From Pseudomonadota bacterium (GTDB taxonomy: Bacteria > Desulfobacterota > Desulfovibrionia > Desulfovibrionales > Desulfovibrionaceae): a stretch of 12,337 nt of DNA. The translations under genes and the position numbers were made by a program. The notes beneath the pieces were generated by a model, which was given only the letters and a program-made list of their open reading frames with translations, was not told the origin of the DNA and made no database searches. Shown piece by piece: positions 1 through 8,621 of this stretch (the first letter of the stretch is position 1; each line of letters starts with the position of its first letter). The stretch lies in the NCBI GenBank assembly GCA_023417745.1, contig JAEZEM010000060.1, positions 1 through 12,337 of the forward strand, written 5' to 3'.

Positions 1-92
1 TCAGCCTCTTGTGTCTGTCCGCCCGCCCCGCGTCAAGGGAAAGCCCGTCGACCATGGACAGGACGCCCCGGCCGACGTAGAAATACGCCATG
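1..92 (-). CDS. Possible partial gene at the left edge, unknown function
   Basis: On the minus strand an ATG at 92-90 opens a frame of 30 codons that runs off the left edge without a stop. It begins MAYFYVGRGVLSMVDG. About 25 of its 29 complete codons after ATG end in G or C, as in real genes here. It would overlap the CDF start codon head to head. No convincing ribosome-binding site precedes it, and I recognise no family. A plus-strand frame that ends at TAG 78-80 is a competing explanation for the same bases. The call is weak and depends on sequence outside the window. Confidence 0.2.
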
Positions 93-1082
93 CAGATCTT
101 CGCCAAAACCGCCGTGCCCGAGGTCCGGGCGGCCCGGCTGTCCCTGGCCGTGGCCGTGGTCCTGCTGGCCGTCAAGATGTGGGCCTACGTGCTGACCGAC
201 TCCGCCGCCATCCTGTCCGACGCCCTGGAGTCCATCATCAACGTGGTGGCCGCCGCCTTTGCCGTCTTAAGCGTTTCGGTCGCCGCCAAGCCGGCCGATT
301 CGCGCCACCCCTACGGCCACGGCAACATCGAATACTACGCCGCATGGTTCGAAGGCATGCTCATCCTGTTTGCCGCAGCAGCCATCTTCTGGGAGTGTTA
401 CGACAAAATTTTCCATCCCCTGCCCCTGCCGCGTCTCGGCGCGGGCATCGGGCTTTTGACGGCGGCAAGCGGCGTCAACCTGTGGCTGGGGCTTAAGCTC
501 CTGCGCCAGGGCAAACGCTCGGGATCGCTCACTCTGGAAGCCGACGGCCGCCACGTGCTCACCGACGTCTACACCTCCGTCGGCGTGCTCCTGGGCCTGG
601 GTCTCGTCTGGATCACCGGCTGGCTGTGGCTCGACGGGCTGGTCGCCTGCCTGGTCGGGGCCAACATCGCCTGGACCGGCATCGCGCTGGTGCGCCAGTC
701 CGTGTCCGGCTTCATGAACGAATCCGACCCGGCCCTGCTCGCCGGCATCTGCGACCTGCTACGGGAACGCCGCCACCCGTCCTGGATCGACATCCACCGG
801 CTGCGGGCCATCAAGTCCGGCCGCTCCGTCCACGTGGACCTGCACCTGATCCTGCCCCGCGACATGACCCTAGCCCAAGCCCACGAACAGGTGGACGCCA
901 TGGAGCGCCTGCTCTCCGACCACCTCGGCCCCGAATCCGACGTCATGATCCACGCCGACCCCTGCGACCCGCCCTGCTGTCCGGTCTGCGACGCCGACCC
1001 CTGCGGGCTGCGTGAGCACCCCTGCACCGAAACGCCCCTGTGGTCGCCCGACAACACCGGGCACCCCGTGCGGGGGGACTGA
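90..1082 (+). CDS. Cation diffusion facilitator (CDF) metal transporter with a Cys-rich tail
   Basis: This inner-membrane transporter of 330 residues probably exports divalent metals (Zn, Fe or similar) in exchange for protons, as known for CDF/FieF relatives. The N-terminal part (about 15-205) carries the hydrophobic helices. The helix-2 signature is SDALESIIN (43-51, with D44), followed by HPYGHG at 73-78. The helix-5 HxxxD metal site is H155-VLT-D159. The cytoplasmic domain (about 208-290) ends in DVMIHADPC (284-292), close to the FieF end DVIIHQDPC. The helix-2 site reads DxxxS where FieF has DxxxD, so metal preference may differ. After the usual end there is an extra tail of about 38 residues with six cysteines from C292 to C312. 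The in-frame TAG at 78-80 makes ATG 90 the first possible ATG. The ribosome-binding site is weak. It stands alone; the next gene is 139 bp away. Family is secure, metal unknown. Confidence 0.9.
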   Translation: MQIFAKTAVPEVRAARLSLAVAVVLLAVKMWAYVLTDSAAILSDALESIINVVAAAFAVLSVSVAAKPADSRHPYGHGNIEYYAAWFEGMLILFAAAAIFWECYDKIFHPLPLPRLGAGIGLLTAASGVNLWLGLKLLRQGKRSGSLTLEADGRHVLTDVYTSVGVLLGLGLVWITGWLWLDGLVACLVGANIAWTGIALVRQSVSGFMNESDPALLAGICDLLRERRHPSWIDIHRLRAIKSGRSVHVDLHLILPRDMTLAQAHEQVDAMERLLSDHLGPESDVMIHADPCDPPCCPVCDADPCGLREHPCTETPLWSPDNTGHPVRGD

Positions 1083-1107
1083 GTAAGGAGAAGAGGGAAG
1101 AAGGGAG

Positions 1108-1157
1108 ATGCCTCCGGCGGCCGGGGGCCTGAGGCCCCCGGACCCCCCGTATGGGGG
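1108..1157. repeat. GC-rich palindromic intergenic repeat, copy 1
   Basis: The motif gatgcctccggcggcc leads into a perfect 9-bp hairpin (1121-1129 with 1133-1141, loop tga). It continues with gga and a C-run, and a second small hairpin pairs ccccc (1144-1148) with ggggg (1153-1157). The same layout recurs at 10065-10130: near-identical left shoulder, hairpin, then ggaccc. There is no U-tract, so it is not a canonical terminator. It lies between the CDF gene and the LytTR regulator. It looks like a REP/MITE-type dispersed element, or a structured RNA acting at transcript ends. A purine-rich run (1083-1110) precedes it. Confidence 0.7.
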
Positions 1158-1221
1158 AAAGGGGTAAATGGGGGAGAGGCGCTGGCTGGACAGGGGATGG
1201 CGGCGGGGCTAGATACGGTCC

Positions 1222-1992
1222 ATGGGCATCCGCGCGCTTATCGTTGACGACGAAAAACCGGCCCGCGACGAGCTGGCCTACCTGCTCGGCGAACACCCCG
1301 ACGTCGAGGCCAGCCAGGCCGACGGGGCCGAAGCCGCCCTGGCCGCCATGGCCGTCTCCAGGCCTGATCTCGTTTTCCTCGACATCCGCATGCCCGGCCG
1401 CGACGGCTTCGACCTCCTGGCCGAAGCAGCAAGCCTGCCCCATGTGCCGCTTTTCGTGTTCGTCACCGCCTTTGACCAGTACGCTGTGGCCGCCTTCGAA
1501 CAAAACGCCTTGGACTATCTCTTAAAGCCCGTGGCCGCTGATCGCCTGGCCGTGAGCCTGGACCGGGTGCGCCGCCGGCTGGCCGAGGGCCGCCCCGGGC
1601 TTACCGACGCCCTGGGCTCGCTTCTGGCCGGCCTGGGCCGGGCCGGCGGAGGCCTGGCCCGGGTGGCCGTGCTGCGCCACGGCCGCATCGCGCTTTTGCC
1701 CGCTGCCGAGGTGGTGCTCATCGAGGCCGACGACCGCGACGTGGGCGCGCTCACCGATCAGGGGCGCTATCCCTGCCATGGCTTCCCCACCCTGACCCGG
1801 GCCGAGGAGCGCCTGGCCGGCCAGCCCTTTTTTCGGACCAATCGGGCCGTGTTGGTGAATCTCGAACGCATCGCCGAACTCTCGCCCTGGGTCGGCGGCA
1901 AATACCTGCTCGTCATGAACGACCCGGCCCGCACCGAAGTGACGGTCAGCCGCAACCGGGTGCGCGACTTCAAGGAACGTCTGGGACTCTGA
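1222..1992 (+). CDS. LytTR-family response regulator (LytR/BtsR/YpdB-like)
   Basis: This cytoplasmic DNA-binding response regulator of 256 residues is the partner of the sensor kinase directly downstream. The receiver domain (about 3-120) has the acidic pair D9-D10, the phosphoacceptor D54 (VFLDIRMPG), T82 (FVTAF) and K102 (LLKP). The LytTR domain (about 146-256) has FFRTNRAVLVNL (203-214) and VSRNRVRDFKERL near the end, the usual conserved edges of this fold. The in-frame TAG at 1210-1212 makes ATG 1222 the first ATG. The ribosome-binding site is poor, so translation may be modest. Only 10 bp separate it from the kinase gene, so the two form an operon. Its probable target is the cstA upstream region, where paired direct repeats are seen at 3821-3855. 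Which member of the BtsR/YpdB/LytR group it equals cannot be told from sequence alone. Confidence 0.93.
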   Translation: MGIRALIVDDEKPARDELAYLLGEHPDVEASQADGAEAALAAMAVSRPDLVFLDIRMPGRDGFDLLAEAASLPHVPLFVFVTAFDQYAVAAFEQNALDYLLKPVAADRLAVSLDRVRRRLAEGRPGLTDALGSLLAGLGRAGGGLARVAVLRHGRIALLPAAEVVLIEADDRDVGALTDQGRYPCHGFPTLTRAEERLAGQPFFRTNRAVLVNLERIAELSPWVGGKYLLVMNDPARTEVTVSRNRVRDFKERLGL

Positions 1993-2002
1993 CGGAGGCC
2001 CC

Positions 2003-3820
2003 ATGAACCTCGACATCCTCACCCCCGAAGTCCCGGGGCTGTTCGTCCACCTCTCCCAACGCTTCGGCCTGCTTTTGGCCGGCGGCTTCGCCATCATGAC
2101 CCTGGCCCCCTTCGAGCGCATGGGCCTGGGGCAAAAACGCCCGGCCTGGGCCACTGCGGCCGTCACCGTGCTCTTTGGCGTTTTCGGGATTCTCGGCACC
2201 TACACCGGCAATGCCGTGTTCCACTCCTACGCCAACCTGCGGGCCATGGGCGTCATCACCGCTGGCCTTTTCGGCGGCCCGGTGGTCGGCATCGGGGCCG
2301 GGCTCATTGCCGGCAGCCACCGCTACCTCATAGACGTGGGGGGATTTAGCGCCCTGCCCTGCGCCCTGGCCACCTTTCTCGAAGGCGCGGCGGCCGGGCT
2401 TATCGCCCGGCGTTTTCCGGGCCAGTCCCTGGACTGGGGCTGGGCCATGGCCCTGGGGCTGGTGGGCGAAACCGTCCATATGGGGTTGGTGCTGGCCCTG
2501 TCGCGGCCCTTTGACGAGGCCGTGGAACTGGTCAAGGTCATCGGCGCGCCCATGATCGTCATAAACGCCATGGGCGCGGCCATCTTTACGAGAGCGCTGA
2601 AGCTCCAGCGCAGCCTGCGCGAACACCAGGACTCCACCGAGGCCCGGCGCATCCTGTCCATCGCCAGCCAGACCGTGCCCCACCTGCGCGGCGGCCTGTC
2701 CCCGGAATCGGCCCAGGCAACCGCCGCCATCATCCGCCAGGAGACCGGCGTCGCCGCCGTGGCCATCACCGGCGACAGCACCATCCTGGCCCATGTCGGG
2801 GCCGGCCAGGACCACCATCTGGCCGGCGAACCCTGGCGCACCCGAGCCACGCGGCTCTCCTACGAATCCGGCGCGGCTCTCTTCCTGCGCGATCAGGAAA
2901 GCATCGGCTGCGCCCTGCCCGACTGTCCGCTGCGCGAAGCCATCATCGTACCCCTGCGCAAGGGCGCGGCCATACGCGGTTGCCTGAAAATCTACGGCAC
3001 CAAGCAGCGCCCCCTGGACCAGCCGCTGTTCGAGCTGGCCAAGGGCCTGGCCGATCTGTTCTCCACCCAGCTCGAACTGGAAGACATCGGCATCAAGAAC
3101 CAGCTCCTGGCCCATGCGGAAATAAGCCGCCTCCAGGCCCAGATCAACCCGCACTTCCTGTTTAATTCCCTCAACACCATTGCCTCGTTTTGCCGCACCG
3201 CCCCGGGCCAGGCCCGGGAACTGCTCCTCGATCTGGCCCGCTACATGCGCCGCAACCTCGACAGCTCGCGGGGACTGATCCGCCTGTCCGAGGAGATGGA
3301 GCAGGTGCGCTCCTATCTCGCCATCGAAAAAGCCCGGTTCGGCGACCGCATCGTTTCGGAAATCGACCTCGAACCCGGCTGCGAGGATTGGCTGCTGCCG
3401 CCGCTTTTGATCCAGCCGCTAGTGGAAAACAGCGTGCGCCACGGCTTGCAGGGCCGGCCCGAAGGCGGCAGGGTGACGGTTTCGGCCCGCCGCCGGGACG
3501 GCCATCTGTGGGTGGAAGTGGCCGACGAGGGCCTTGGGATGTCGCCCGAAACCCGCGCGCGCATCCTCTCGCCCGACGCCGCCGGGTCGCTCACCGAAGG
3601 CGTTGGCGCGCGCAACACCAACCAGCGGCTGGTGCAGCTTTTCGGCCACGACTACGCCCTGGGCATCGAGAGCGCCCCGGGCCGGGGCACGCGCATCGTC
3701 TTTCGGACCCCGCCGGCCGCGCCGCCCAGGTTCGCCCGGGATGCCCCAGACGCCCGTGACGCTGCCGGGCCGACGCCGCCCCGGCCCGTCAACCCGCCCG
3801 ACCTGTCCGTCGCCCCGTAA
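2003..3820 (+). CDS. LytS-type sensor histidine kinase (5TM-LYT, GAF, His kinase)
   Basis: This membrane sensor kinase of 605 residues should phosphorylate the adjacent LytTR regulator. Residues 14-200 form the 5TMR_LYT sensor, with the hallmark stretch NLRAMGVITAGLFGGP (78-93) and later helices ending near 200. A GAF-like domain spans about 210-365. The kinase core follows: AQINPHFLFNSLN (379-391) with phosphoacceptor H384, the N-box QPLVENSVRHGL (471-482), DEGLGM (508-513) and GVGARNTNQRL (533-543). After the ATPase domain an Ala/Pro-rich tail (about 570-605) looks unstructured. The start has a good ribosome-binding site, ggagg at 1994-1998, four bases before ATG. E. coli relatives BtsS and YpdA sense pyruvate, and Bacillus LytS works with pyruvate transport. 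A pyruvate or similar carbon signal is therefore inferred here because a CstA gene follows. All catalytic motifs look intact. Confidence 0.94.
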   Translation: MNLDILTPEVPGLFVHLSQRFGLLLAGGFAIMTLAPFERMGLGQKRPAWATAAVTVLFGVFGILGTYTGNAVFHSYANLRAMGVITAGLFGGPVVGIGAGLIAGSHRYLIDVGGFSALPCALATFLEGAAAGLIARRFPGQSLDWGWAMALGLVGETVHMGLVLALSRPFDEAVELVKVIGAPMIVINAMGAAIFTRALKLQRSLREHQDSTEARRILSIASQTVPHLRGGLSPESAQATAAIIRQETGVAAVAITGDSTILAHVGAGQDHHLAGEPWRTRATRLSYESGAALFLRDQESIGCALPDCPLREAIIVPLRKGAAIRGCLKIYGTKQRPLDQPLFELAKGLADLFSTQLELEDIGIKNQLLAHAEISRLQAQINPHFLFNSLNTIASFCRTAPGQARELLLDLARYMRRNLDSSRGLIRLSEEMEQVRSYLAIEKARFGDRIVSEIDLEPGCEDWLLPPLLIQPLVENSVRHGLQGRPEGGRVTVSARRRDGHLWVEVADEGLGMSPETRARILSPDAAGSLTEGVGARNTNQRLVQLFGHDYALGIESAPGRGTRIVFRTPPAAPPRFARDAPDARDAAGPTPPRPVNPPDLSVAP

Positions 3821-3855
3821 AACCGCCCTTTCGCCCCCGACAATCGCCCTTTGGC
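3821..3855 (+). promoter_or_regulatory. Putative LytTR operator: two direct repeats 21 bp apart upstream of cstA
   Basis: Copy 1 (3821-3834) reads aaccgccctttcgc and copy 2 (3842-3855) reads aatcgccctttggc. They match at 12 of 14 positions and sit exactly 21 bp apart, two helical turns. LytTR regulators are known to bind paired direct repeats of about 9-10 bp with this period, for example YpdB and AgrA. The site begins immediately after the kinase stop codon and about 100 bp upstream of the cstA ATG. I could not pick out a convincing -35/-10 pair downstream. The repeat is seen; its function is inferred. Confidence 0.5.
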
Positions 3856-3879
3856 GTGCGGCGTCTTGTTGTCGCCGGC

Positions 3880-3935
3880 CCGGGATGCCATCCCGGAGCC
3901 GAACATCGGCAACGGCCCGCCCGATCCCCGGGCGG
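3880..3935 (+). other. Two hairpins in the cstA 5' leader
   Basis: Two GC-rich inverted repeats lie just before the cstA ribosome-binding site. The first pairs ccgggat (3880-3886) with atcccgg (3890-3896). The second pairs ccgcccg (3917-3923) with cgggcgg (3929-3935). Neither is followed by a U-run, so they are not standard terminators. They may be mRNA structure in the leader or remnants of an intergenic repeat. Random GC-rich pairing is possible. Confidence 0.35.
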
Positions 3936-3945
3936 CCCAAACACG

Positions 3946-3950
3946 GGAGG
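3946..3950 (+). promoter_or_regulatory. Ribosome-binding site that fixes the cstA start
   Basis: The ggagg at 3946-3950 lies five bases before ATG 3956. The frame stays open upstream to TTG 3851, but that stretch is Pro/Gly/Arg-rich, lacks a comparable site and overlaps the putative operator. The ATG at 3956 is therefore preferred. Confidence 0.75.
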
Positions 3951-3955
3951 CTGGC

Positions 3956-5767
3956 ATGAACGCCATGACCCTGGTCTTCGCCGCCCTGTGCGTCTTCGCC
4001 ATCGGCTACCGCTTCTACGGGCTGTTTTTCACCCGTAAGGTACTCGGAGCCAAGATCGACCGGATCACCCCGGCGATCAAAATGGCGGACGGACATGACT
4101 ACGTAAAGACCAACAAGTACGTCCTTTTCGGCCACCACTTCGCGGCCATCGCGGCGGCCGGCCCTCTGCTTGGGCCAGTGCTGTCGGCCCAGTTCGGCTA
4201 CCTGCCGGGCACGCTGTGGATCTTGATCGGCTGCGTCCTGGGCGGCTGCGTCCACGACACCGTGGTGCTTTTCGCCTCGGTGCGCCATAAGGGCCGGTCC
4301 CTGGCCTACATCGCCACCCAGGAAATCGGCAAGGGCACCGGCTCGGTGGCCGGTTTCGCCGTGCTGTTCATTCTCGTTCTGACCCTGGCCGGCCTGTCCA
4401 TTGCCGTGGTCAACGCCATGCACGACAGCGCCTGGGGCACCTTTACCGTCTTCGCCACCATCCCCATTGCGCTCATTATGGGCGTCTATCTCCACAAGTG
4501 GCGCGACGGCGACGTGCTGGGCGCCTCCATCATCGGCGTGGGCCTGCTTTTTGTCGCCATCCTCATCGGCCCCTACGTGGCCTCAAGCCCCACCTGGGGA
4601 CCGTTTTTCAACATGCCCCGGCCGGCCATCGCGCTGACCATCCCCATCTACGGCTTCGTGGCCTCGGTGCTGCCGGTCTGGCTGCTCCTGTGCCCGCGCG
4701 ATTATCTCTCGACGTATCTGAAGATCGGCACCATCGCCATGCTGACCATCGGCATCTTCTACGTCCGGCCCGACTTGCAAATGCCGGCCCTGACCAAATT
4801 CACCCATGGCGGCGGCCCCATCATCCCGGGCGCGGTCTTCCCGTTCCTGTTCATCACCATCGCCTGCGGCGCGCTGTCGGGTTTCCACGCCATCATCGGC
4901 ACCGGCACCACGCCCAAGATGCTCGACAACGAAAACAATCTGCTCTTCGTCGGCTTCGGGGCCATGCTCATGGAAGGCTTCGTGGCCATCATGGCCCTTA
5001 TCGCCGCCTGCGTGCTGGTGCCGGCCGACTACTTCGCGATAAACACCAAGCCTGAGGTGTTCGCGACCCTCGGCATGGCCACCGTCGATCTGGCCCAGCT
5101 CTCCGCCGCCGTTGGCGAGAACATCACCGGCCGTCCCGGCGGCGCGGTGTCCCTGGCCGTGGGCATGGCCCACATCTTCTCGTCGATTCCCATCATGAAC
5201 CACCTCATGGACTACTGGTACCACTTCGCCATCATGTTCGAGGCCGTGTTCATCCTCACGGCCGTGGACACGGGCACCCGCGTGGGCCGGTTCTTCCTCC
5301 AGGAAATGATCGGCCAGGTGATCCCCAAGTTCCAGGAAAAGCACTGGATGCCGGGCATCCTGTCCACCTCGGCCATCTTCACCTTCATGTGGGGCTACCT
5401 CGTCTACACCGGCGACATCTCCACCATCTGGCCGCTTTTCGGCATGTCCAACCAGCTGCTGGCCGCCGTGGGCCTACTCATCGGCACCACCATGATCATC
5501 CGCATGGGCAAGGCCCGCTATGCCTGGATGACGGCCGTGCCGGGCCTGTCCATGGTGGTCATCACCTTCTGGGCCGGCTATCTGCAAGTGTTTAACAACT
5601 ACATCCCCAAGGGGTTGTATCTCCTGGCCACCCTGGCCATCATCGTCATGGCGCTCATGGCCGTGGTCATCGTCGGCACGGTGCGGCGCTGGCTGGAGCT
5701 CATTCATATCAAGAAGACCGTGGTCGATCCCTACGGCGACCCGGTCCTCGAAGTCGTGCCCGAATAG
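3956..5767 (+). CDS. cstA: CstA-family carbon starvation / pyruvate transporter
   Basis: This polytopic inner-membrane protein of 603 residues belongs to the CstA family. E. coli members CstA and BtsT take up pyruvate and, for CstA, peptides. The N-terminal helix starts at once (MNAMTLVFAALCVFAIGYRF). The diagnostic motif GHHFAAIAAAGPLLGP is at 59-74, followed by the HD pair at 100-101. Many hydrophobic helices continue to near the C-terminus, which ends in a short charged tail. The length is shorter than the about 700 residues of E. coli CstA/BtsT and fits the shorter variants common in anaerobes. The start is set by ggagg five bases upstream; a longer reading from TTG 3851 is rejected. The preceding kinase and regulator genes and the direct repeats at 3821-3855 suggest induction by that pair. 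A perfect terminator follows 15 bp after the stop. Substrate pyruvate is an inference from family and context. Confidence 0.93.
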   Translation: MNAMTLVFAALCVFAIGYRFYGLFFTRKVLGAKIDRITPAIKMADGHDYVKTNKYVLFGHHFAAIAAAGPLLGPVLSAQFGYLPGTLWILIGCVLGGCVHDTVVLFASVRHKGRSLAYIATQEIGKGTGSVAGFAVLFILVLTLAGLSIAVVNAMHDSAWGTFTVFATIPIALIMGVYLHKWRDGDVLGASIIGVGLLFVAILIGPYVASSPTWGPFFNMPRPAIALTIPIYGFVASVLPVWLLLCPRDYLSTYLKIGTIAMLTIGIFYVRPDLQMPALTKFTHGGGPIIPGAVFPFLFITIACGALSGFHAIIGTGTTPKMLDNENNLLFVGFGAMLMEGFVAIMALIAACVLVPADYFAINTKPEVFATLGMATVDLAQLSAAVGENITGRPGGAVSLAVGMAHIFSSIPIMNHLMDYWYHFAIMFEAVFILTAVDTGTRVGRFFLQEMIGQVIPKFQEKHWMPGILSTSAIFTFMWGYLVYTGDISTIWPLFGMSNQLLAAVGLLIGTTMIIRMGKARYAWMTAVPGLSMVVITFWAGYLQVFNNYIPKGLYLLATLAIIVMALMAVVIVGTVRRWLELIHIKKTVVDPYGDPVLEVVPE

Positions 5768-5782
5768 TTTCGGGGAGTCCTC

Positions 5783-5825
5783 AAACAAAACGGCCGGGGC
5801 ATGCAGTGCCCCGGCCGTTTTGTTT
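5783..5825. terminator. Bidirectional intrinsic terminator between cstA and the hybrid kinase
   Basis: A perfect 19-bp inverted repeat (5783-5801 with 5807-5825, loop tgcag) has a GC core flanked by an A-rich left edge and a T-rich right edge (gttttgttt). It can therefore terminate transcripts from either side. It starts 15 bp after the cstA stop and ends 16 bp beyond the stop of the convergent kinase gene. Confidence 0.93.
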
Positions 5826-5841
5826 GCAACGCGCGTCCGGC

Positions 5842-7977
<2,136 letters not shown>

Positions 7978-8268
7978 CTATAGATCGGCACTGTTCCTAT
8001 CATACACCAAGAATACCGCAAGAAAAAGAAAAAACCATACAAAAACAATTCCACTTATATCATTCGCCAGACTGCGGCCCTCGCGACCGGACGCTCCAGT
8101 ACCGTCGGACTGCCGCGCCCCCGCAAAAAATGCTTGCTTCCGGCAACCACTTCAGGCATGTTTTTCCTGCTGCCGCACCGGGGCCGTTGAGGACTTGGCG
8201 CGAAGGCAACGACACCATACCGCGATCTGACGGCAAGGGGACGCATCCCTGCGCCGAAGGGGGACGCC
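7978..8268. other. Divergent intergenic region, AT-rich at its left half
   Basis: These 291 bp separate the leftward kinase gene from the rightward hyd leader frame. By hand count GC is about 41% over 7741-8040, against well over 70% in the middle of the kinase gene. On the minus strand a -10-like TATGAT (plus 7999-8004) sits 22 bp upstream of the kinase ATG, but no good -35 matches it. On the plus strand tatcat (8058-8063) is a possible -10, also without a clear -35. From about 8065 the sequence becomes GC-rich and can fold, for example ccgttg with caacg around 8184-8211 and ggcgc with gcgcc. I found no match to a riboswitch class I know, and no gene. Confidence 0.5.
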
Positions 8269-8349
8269 ATGAACCAGCCGTATACCGACGCCTCTGTTTT
8301 CCCACGGGAAACAGAGGCGTTTTTTATTGCCCCGAAGGAGACCTCATGA
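8269..8349 (+). CDS. Putative 26-codon leader peptide upstream of the hyd genes
   Basis: ATG 8269-8271 follows the purine-rich aaggggg (about 8257-8263) at a good distance. It opens a 26-codon frame that starts MNQPYTDASVFP and ends ..APKETS. Its stop TGA (8347-8349) overlaps the start ATG of the next gene as ATGA. The intrinsic terminator at 8288-8326 lies wholly within the frame. A translating ribosome would therefore cover the hairpin and could permit readthrough, and the overlap would couple translation to the next gene. The peptide shows no run of one amino acid as in classic amino-acid attenuators. It has one Tyr (the HydG substrate) and one Phe pair. No domain is recognisable, and a chance frame cannot be excluded. 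Confidence 0.4.
   Translation: MNQPYTDASVFPRETEAFFIAPKETS
8288..8326 (+). terminator. Intrinsic terminator within the hyd leader (attenuator candidate)
   Basis: acgcctctgttttccc (8288-8303) pairs with gggaaacagaggcgt (8306-8320) with one bulged T and a 2-nt loop, followed at once by tttttt (8320-8325). This is a textbook rho-independent terminator. No rightward gene lies upstream of it, and it ends about ten bases before the ribosome-binding site of the TM1266-family gene. It therefore probably acts inside the 5' leader. A second gacgcc at 8263-8268 duplicates the start of the left arm (8287-8292) and could compete for the right arm. Confidence 0.8.
8335..8340 (+). promoter_or_regulatory. 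Ribosome-binding site fixing the TM1266-family start
   Basis: aaggag at 8335-8340 lies five bases before ATG 8346. The same frame is open back to ATG 7971, but that stretch crosses the AT-rich intergenic DNA and the terminator, and has no protein-like features. The short start is therefore chosen. Confidence 0.8.
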
Positions 8350-8621
8350 ACAGGCGCATCGGCGTGGTCGGCATCGTCATCGAGGACCCCAAGCACGTCT
8401 CGGACAAGGTCAACGCCGTCATCAGCGACCACGGCCACATCGTGCTCGGCCGCATGGGCATCCCCAAGCCGGAATACCAGGCCGGCGTGGTTTCGCTGAT
8501 TATCGAAGGCACAACCGATGAGATCGGTTCGCTTACCGGCAGGCTCGGGAATATTCCCGGCGTAACCGTCAAATCCGCCCTGACGAGCAAAACACTCGGC
8601 AAGGAGGCCCAAAATGATTGA
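8346..8621 (+). CDS. TM1266-family protein (putative iron-only hydrogenase system regulator)
   Basis: This small soluble protein of 91 residues has the ACT-like ferredoxin fold pattern. A strand RIGVVGIVIED (4-14) is followed by a helix, then a strand HIVLGRMGIP (31-40), then GVVSLIIEGTTDEI (47-60) and a final helix and strand PGVTVKSALT (71-80). This matches the TM1266 family found beside hydE, hydF and hydG in anaerobes with [FeFe]-hydrogenase. The family is called a regulator, but it has no DNA-binding domain, so a ligand-sensing or accessory role is equally possible. H17, H29 and H31 are candidate ligand residues. The start is set by aaggag five bases upstream. The end overlaps hydG by 8 bp, showing co-transcription and translational coupling. 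The upstream leader with its terminator suggests regulated expression of the pair. Confidence 0.85.
   Translation: MNRRIGVVGIVIEDPKHVSDKVNAVISDHGHIVLGRMGIPKPEYQAGVVSLIIEGTTDEIGSLTGRLGNIPGVTVKSALTSKTLGKEAQND
8601..8607 (+). promoter_or_regulatory. Strong ribosome-binding site of hydG
   Basis: aaggagg at 8601-8607 lies inside the end of the TM1266-family gene, six bases before ATG 8614. It confirms the hydG start within the overlap. Confidence 0.8.

Noticed and set aside
1970..3154. Long open frame antisense to the LytS kinase (394 codons)
   Set aside because: High GC leaves few stop codons. The plus-strand frame has clear kinase motifs, while the antisense product is a low-complexity Gly/Ala/Gln-rich chain without a family.
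3851..3955. Longer N-terminus of CstA from TTG 3851
   Set aside because: No ribosome-binding site, no hydrophobic content, and it would cover the direct repeats. ATG 3956 with ggagg is better.
4583..5344. Open frame antisense to cstA
   Set aside because: His/Glu/Gly-rich mirror of membrane-helix codons, with no start context and no family.
8195..8210. Sigma-54 promoter at tggcgcgaaggcaacg
   Set aside because: The GG is present but GC is not at the required -12 spacing.
8195..8268. Known riboswitch in the hyd leader (c-di-GMP, TPP, glycine and moco patterns considered)
   Set aside because: Short fragments resemble pieces of these (gggacgca, gatctg, gccgaaggggg), but the defining conserved cores and paired helices are missing. 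A covariance-model scan would settle it.
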